Program-made: the position numbers and the translations under genes
In this document: piece after piece, positions 61,043-64,000 of the stretch
Layout of the letters: each line of letters opens with the position of its first letter
How positions within the stretch are numbered: position 1 is the stretch's first letter
The notes under the pieces: generated by a model
Database searches by the model: none
What the model was told of the DNA's origin: nothing
What the model saw: the letters and a program-made list of their open reading frames with translations, nothing else
Source: Paenibacillus taihuensis
Lineage (GTDB): Bacteria > Bacillota > Bacilli > Paenibacillales > Paenibacillaceae
Direction of reading: 5' to 3'
DNA: 64,000 nucleotides
NCBI RefSeq assembly: GCF_003386535.1
Contig: NZ_QTTN01000026.1
Location: 3,647 to 67,646 of the forward strand

Positions 61043-61093
61043 TCTAAGCCCCCCTCATGGTTTAGTGCCTATATATTACCGCAAATTGGAACT

Positions 61094-61182
61094 GTTCTGC
61101 CTATTACTTCAATAAAACGGCAGCTGATCATTAAACCAGCTGCCGTCGGTGTTATATTGAGCGATAGTGTCCGTTAGCTAAT
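61094..61182. repeat. CCCGTTAG hairpin element 11
   Basis: Left boundary TTCTGCCTATTACTTCAAT (61095-61113), perfect 10 bp stem ACGGCAGCTG (61117-61126) with its complement (61137-61146), right flank ATTGAGCGATAGTGTCC and GTTAGCTAA (61173-61181). About 80 percent identical to the element at 30676, 30 kb away. It ends about 10 bp before the stop at 61191. Confidence 0.82.
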
Positions 61183-61190
61183 CAATTTAG

Positions 61191-61595
61191 CTATCCTTCA
61201 ACTAATTGATAAAATCTAATGTCGCCTTTTTCTGTTTCAACTATCAGTATGTCATTTCGCTCTTTGACACGGAATATCTTTGTTCCCACTTCCAGTTTAT
61301 TTGCTGTTCCGTTTTTAAAATCTTTACTAACATTACTTTGGTGACTGATTTCAGTTACTTGTACGTCTTTGGTTAAATTTAACTCGTCTACCCATGACAC
61401 TCCTGCATTATATATGGTGTCTCTATACATAAAAATATTAGCATTCGAATCCATTCTTAAAACTTCTTGAGCAGTTGGATTTCCAGTTGTAGTATTCACA
61501 CTCTGCTGTTCTGAAATTTGCTTGATGGGTTCTTTTCCGCAACCAATCAACAAAGAAAAACTACATATTACAACATATATAATATTCCTTTTCAC
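61191..61595 (-). CDS. Small lipoprotein, 134 residues
   Basis: Signal peptide ending in LLIGC; mature part has VLRMDSNANIFMYRDTIYNA, VSWVDELNLT and ANKLEVGTKIFRVKER, then DILIVETEKGDIRFYQLVEG. I recall Bacillus/Paenibacillus lipoproteins with this pattern but no named function. GTG at 61595 is preferred, eight bases after AAAGGGGGG; TTG 61598 is possible. Hairpin element 11 follows the stop. Confidence 0.65.
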   Translation of the reverse strand: MKRNIIYVVICSFSLLIGCGKEPIKQISEQQSVNTTTGNPTAQEVLRMDSNANIFMYRDTIYNAGVSWVDELNLTKDVQVTEISHQSNVSKDFKNGTANKLEVGTKIFRVKERNDILIVETEKGDIRFYQLVEG

Positions 61596-61676
61596 CAAAT
61601 TGTCCCCCCTTTACATATCCATTAATTGAAATTGAGACGTGGAAATCCTCTTGAATGTTGCAGCCTTTATTCAACT

Positions 61677-61752
61677 CTCCTGCCCGTTAACGCAACAGGC
61701 CGCCGAATACTAAGCCTATTCTTCGTTGTGCTATCGAACCTGGTTAGCTTAA
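61677..61752. repeat. CCCGTTAG hairpin element 12
   Basis: Left boundary CTCCTGCCCGTTAACGCAAC (61677-61696), partly lost stem (AGGCCGCCGA left arm, only AGCCTATTC on the right), right flank TTGTGCTATCGAACCTG and GTTAGCTTAAG (61743-61753). Both boundaries clear. It lies about 35 bp before the stop at 61788. Confidence 0.72.
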
Positions 61753-61787
61753 GTACATTGAATTTCATAATCTAAGCTTCAATCAAA

Positions 61788-62225
61788 TCAAACTATACAT
61801 ACTTTATGAAACCCTTCAGACACCGTTGGAATTTCCAGACTATTGTGCATTCTCATTATCGCAGTATCAGAAACTGGCTTATCTCTTAGACTGTTTCTTT
61901 TACGGCAAACCTCAATCGGTGTACTTATGTAATAACAAATTTTTTCACAGTTAGAATATCTCTTTAAAGCAGCTACTCTTGTTCCTGATGCAACATTTGT
62001 AGCATCAAGTATGACGCTGATTCCCTTTGTTATATTATTAAATGCCCTAGTATATAATTCATTAAATACAATAGGATCAATCTTTTCATCATAACCACCA
62101 GGAAATAACTCTTCTTTTAATGCATCCGAAGACAGTATTACCGCAGTTTCTTTAATAGCTAATTCCTTTGCGAATGTAGATTTCCCTGCTCCGGGCAAGC
62201 CAACTAACATGATTAACTTAGACAT
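61788..62225 (-). CDS. P-loop kinase, T4 polynucleotide kinase/zeta-toxin-like
   Basis: 145 residues. Walker A GLPGAGKST at residues 9-17, an Asp in ILSSDALKEELF (proposed general base), ILDATNVASGTRVAAL as the second conserved block, and the lid Arg/Lys in EVCRKRNSLRDKP. Family members phosphorylate nucleic acid ends, small molecules or UDP-GlcNAc; the target here is unknown. No antitoxin gene is next to it. ATG at 62225 behind AGAGG. Flanked by hairpin elements 12 and 13. Confidence 0.85.
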   Translation of the reverse strand: MSKLIMLVGLPGAGKSTFAKELAIKETAVILSSDALKEELFPGGYDEKIDPIVFNELYTRAFNNITKGISVILDATNVASGTRVAALKRYSNCEKICYYISTPIEVCRKRNSLRDKPVSDTAIMRMHNSLEIPTVSEGFHKVCIV

Positions 62226-62370
62226 ATCATTTCCTCTCTTTCTTTTGTCTTACTTTTAGACACACCTCCTAGTATCAGTGACCCCGCTCCTCTCAATTTG
62301 TGAGTATAATAGTTTCACTCTTCTGTCCGTTTGTTGAGCGGATCACTTAGAATCGAAAGCAAGCGATGGA

Positions 62371-62450
62371 CTGCTGTTTATCGGAACAGGCTGCCGTTTT
62401 TATGTCGGCAGCCTGTTATCTTTTCTGCTATTGTGTCCCGTTAGTTGAAT
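62371..62450. repeat. CCCGTTAG hairpin element 13
   Basis: Left boundary ACTGCTGTTTATCGG (62371-62385), perfect 12 bp stem AACAGGCTGCCG (62386-62397) with its complement (62407-62418), right flank TTTTCTGCTATTGTGTCC and CGTTAGTTGAA. A lone left-boundary remnant (TTCTGTCCGTTTGTTGAGCG) lies just before it at about 62322-62341. Confidence 0.8.
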
Positions 62451-62474
62451 CGATTATTGCTCAATGCTTCTCAT

Positions 62475-62636
62475 CAAGCACCCAGCTACCACCGGCAAAC
62501 TGCTCCATGATTCGTTAAACAAAAGTTCCGAGTTACATCCCTTGTCATCGAAACTAGGAGATACAGCTATTCGTGCTTGTCTGAAAGACAAGATAAAGGA
62601 ACATCCGTTGCTGGATGGCCCTAATTGAACTATCGT
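62475..62636. other. Non-coding gap with element remnant and plus-strand gene scrap
   Basis: ACCGGCAAACTGCTCCATGA and TTCGTTAAAC (about 62494-62522) match parts of the elements at 27922 and 29692. After it, a plus-strand frame reading GDTAIRACLKDKIKEHPLLD to a stop near 62628 looks like the tail of a lost gene. No start is present. Confidence 0.35.
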
Positions 62637-63506
62637 TTATAGCTCATGGATAGTAATCACATAGTAACTAGATTCTGCAGTTATCTCAAACCCTACGGAA
62701 TGATAGAGGTTTAGTGCACGTCTATTTTCAGTCACTACTCCAAGTCGAATTGTAGAACACTTCTGCTCTAGTAAAAGTTTAACTACACCAGCAAGAATTT
62801 CACGACCGTATCCTCTACCCTGTTGTGATGTAAGTACACATAAGTCGTGAATAACAGCAGTGTCCTTGTTCACCCAATTGACTCTGATCATCCCAACTGG
62901 CGACAGGCTGTCCAAAGCGATGTAAGTCACTCGTTCAGGTTCTATAGTGCGAGCAAAATAGTTCCTAGTCCATGTCTCTGAATCGCCAAAGGCTTGCGAT
63001 GAACATCTAACCATAAATTCCAAATCTTGATTTTCTGCTAATTGTAAAGTCAAGCCCGAACGACATGATATATCTGCATGTAATTGATTTAGATTCATGG
63101 AGAACTCTGACGTTCTAAAGATTGCGCCTATATGCTTTATGAAGTCTATACCTGGCTTCGAATTCGATGGTATACGAAAGCGGCAGGTTTCGATGCCCTG
63201 TGTTAACATTTCGGACATCGCACGTTTTAGCAAAGCTTTAAAAACGCCTTGTCGACGAAAGCCCGGATGAACCATCCCGTTAATATTAGCTTCAGTCCCA
63301 TCGGAAGTATACCAACTTACAAACCCTATTAACTGACGACCGAGAAAACAAAGGTATGCCTCGTCTCCCCCTATAGCTTTAAGGCTTTCTACGCCCACCC
63401 TCAAACTAGACCTATCATTCGTCTTGCATAGTTGCTCCAACGTTCGAATTTGATCTATCTGATGATTGGAATAGTCCATCATTTTAATACTTTGATATCC
63501 TTGCAC
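62637..63506 (-). CDS. GNAT family N-acetyltransferase, two-domain
   Basis: 289 residues with two GNAT halves. The first has INGMVHPGFRRQGVFKALLK; the second has IHDLCVLTSQQGRGYGREIL, both acetyl-CoA loop motifs, and ends with ENRRALNLYHSVGFEI. Such tandem GNATs include mycothiol-synthase-like and antibiotic-acetylating enzymes. It starts with GTG at 63506, ten nt after GAGGG; the ATGs at 63482 and 63479 lie too far from a site. Substrate unknown. Confidence 0.87.
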   Translation of the reverse strand: MQGYQSIKMMDYSNHQIDQIRTLEQLCKTNDRSSLRVGVESLKAIGGDEAYLCFLGRQLIGFVSWYTSDGTEANINGMVHPGFRRQGVFKALLKRAMSEMLTQGIETCRFRIPSNSKPGIDFIKHIGAIFRTSEFSMNLNQLHADISCRSGLTLQLAENQDLEFMVRCSSQAFGDSETWTRNYFARTIEPERVTYIALDSLSPVGMIRVNWVNKDTAVIHDLCVLTSQQGRGYGREILAGVVKLLLEQKCSTIRLGVVTENRRALNLYHSVGFEITAESSYYVITIHEL

Positions 63507-63686
63507 TTATTGGTTGCCCTCATTAATAAGGAAATACGCAGTTTATGGACGATTAGGCGCTATCCTTTTAGTTTCTGTCCGCTTGTTCAAGGTTACCATT
63601 GAAACCGCCTCCTCGATAATGGTGACTATATTCTTCACTAAATACTGATAAAAGTCAAATGTCTCCAAAGAACTGCCTTTAAACTA

Positions 63687-63768
63687 TTCTGCCCGTTAGC
63701 GGAACAACCTGCTGGATCATTTCAGCAGGCTGAGTTATTGAAGTATCGTGTCCCGTTAGAGCTTAATG
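63687..63768. repeat. CCCGTTAG hairpin element 15
   Basis: Left boundary TTCTGCCCGTTAGCGGAACA (63687-63706), stem CCTGCTG (63708-63714) with CAGCAGG (63723-63729), right flank AGTATCGTGTCCCGTTAG and AGCTTAATG. Both boundaries keep the full CCCGTTAG. A lone left-boundary remnant (TCTGTCCGCTTGTTCAAGG) lies at about 63573-63591. It follows the partial gene stopping at 63829. Confidence 0.8.
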
Positions 63769-63828
63769 AACTCTGTTGAATGCCTAATACATGAATACAG
63801 TGTTAACTGATGATCGCGATATATTGCT

Positions 63829-64000
63829 TCAAAAGTACTTTGCATATTTTTTCTTGTTTAATTCTCTTAGATTTGAATAGGTGTATTCCAAAGTAAGATC
63901 AAAACTCGTCTTTAAACTAATGTATTGCCCTAATTGATTATTAAAAAAGTAACTAGGCAAATTGTGGATCGCACTAATGTATTCTGATAGTTTCTTCCCT
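63829..64000 (-). CDS. C-terminal part of an unknown protein, cut by the window edge
   Basis: An open frame enters from the right edge and reads KLSEYISAIHNLPSYFFNN, then LGQYISLKTSFDLTLEY and LRELNKKKYAKYF before TGA at 63829. 56 codons are visible. Composition and strand match the other island genes, and element 15 follows 60 bp downstream. No family can be assigned. Confidence 0.5.
   Translation of the reverse strand, partial: GKKLSEYISAIHNLPSYFFNNQLGQYISLKTSFDLTLEYTYSNLRELNKKKYAKYF

Noticed and set aside
61788-62225. Toxin-antitoxin system around the zeta-like kinase
   Set aside because: No small antitoxin gene lies directly beside it; the neighbours are a lipoprotein and an acetyltransferase, each separated by a hairpin element.
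55130-63768. CCCGTTAG elements as integron attC sites
   Set aside because: attC sites need inverted RYYYAAC and GTTRRRY ends; here both ends are the same direct repeat, only a few copies contain GTTAGG, and no integron integrase is in the window. The resemblance is kept only as an analogy.
55130-63768. Elements as transposon insertions with target-site duplication
   Set aside because: A target duplication would differ at each site, but CCCGTTAG is the same at all sites, so it belongs to the element or to a specific recombination site.
1-64000. CRISPR arrays, tRNA or rRNA genes, riboswitches, prophage
   Set aside because: No regularly spaced 24-37 bp repeats with unique spacers, no tRNA-like cloverleaf or rRNA sequence, no recognisable riboswitch aptamer and no phage structural genes were seen.

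Overview
The window looks like a chromosomal segment of a spore-forming, S-layer-bearing Gram-positive bacterium of the Paenibacillaceae, most likely Paenibacillus or a close relative. The support is gene content: SLH-domain surface proteases, a GerA germination protein, a YpeB-like protein, a Spo0E-type phosphatase, an AraC regulator with a membrane-anchored sensor, purine-rich Shine-Dalgarno sites with frequent GTG/TTG starts, and sugar ABC operons without their own ATPase. No rRNA, tRNA, CRISPR array or prophage was seen.

Region 1 (1-7.1 kb) holds a four-gene operon on the minus strand (Eis-like acetyltransferase, Gfo/Idh oxidoreductase, nagB-like, nagA) for amino-sugar catabolism, divergent from a membrane-anchored AraC regulator. 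Region 2 (7.1-19 kb) is a complete glycan-use locus on the minus strand: an ArsR-type regulator with a beta-sandwich sensor domain, then a solute-binding lipoprotein, two permeases, an acyltransferase-like membrane protein and a GH2 - GH43 lipoprotein - GH2 set. The operon promoter is near consensus, and its -35 hexamer is buried in a perfect catabolite response element. Region 3 (19-25.5 kb) is mixed: SGNH hydrolase, subtilase, decayed DUF4440 and VanZ genes, a DUF4181 protein, a VOC protein and a YpeB-like protein.

Regions 4 (25.4-34 kb) and 6 (55-64 kb) are AT-rich accessory islands. Their small genes lie almost all on the minus strand: lipoproteins, acetyltransferases, a P-loop kinase, an ECF sigma/anti-sigma pair and unknowns. 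Just downstream of most stop codons sits a related hairpin element of about 50-90 bp. Full copies are bounded on both sides by the short direct repeat CCCGTTAG. This gene-element-gene-element layout recalls cassette arrays but does not fit canonical integron attC sites; it is the most unusual structure in the window. Several island genes are frameshifted, and an IS110-family element with a split transposase sits in the second island.

Region 5 (34-55 kb) is surface and developmental: a GerN-like antiporter with a lone GerA subunit, two very large SLH-anchored subtilases (1923 and 2512 residues), and an XRE-TPR regulator of the RRNPP quorum-sensing type followed by a Spo0E-like phosphatase. A motif TCGAATT(T)CCCCC lies exactly 25 nt upstream of a plausible -10 box in front of both the larger protease and the Spo0E gene. 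A third, inverted copy lies in the regulator's own leader, which suggests a small regulon. Then come an RsiV-type sigma/anti-sigma pair with a stalk-domain protein and, past the start of island 2, a Fur-regulated FTR1 iron permease with a companion lipoprotein.

All calls rest on reading the sequence and on family knowledge; no database search was run.
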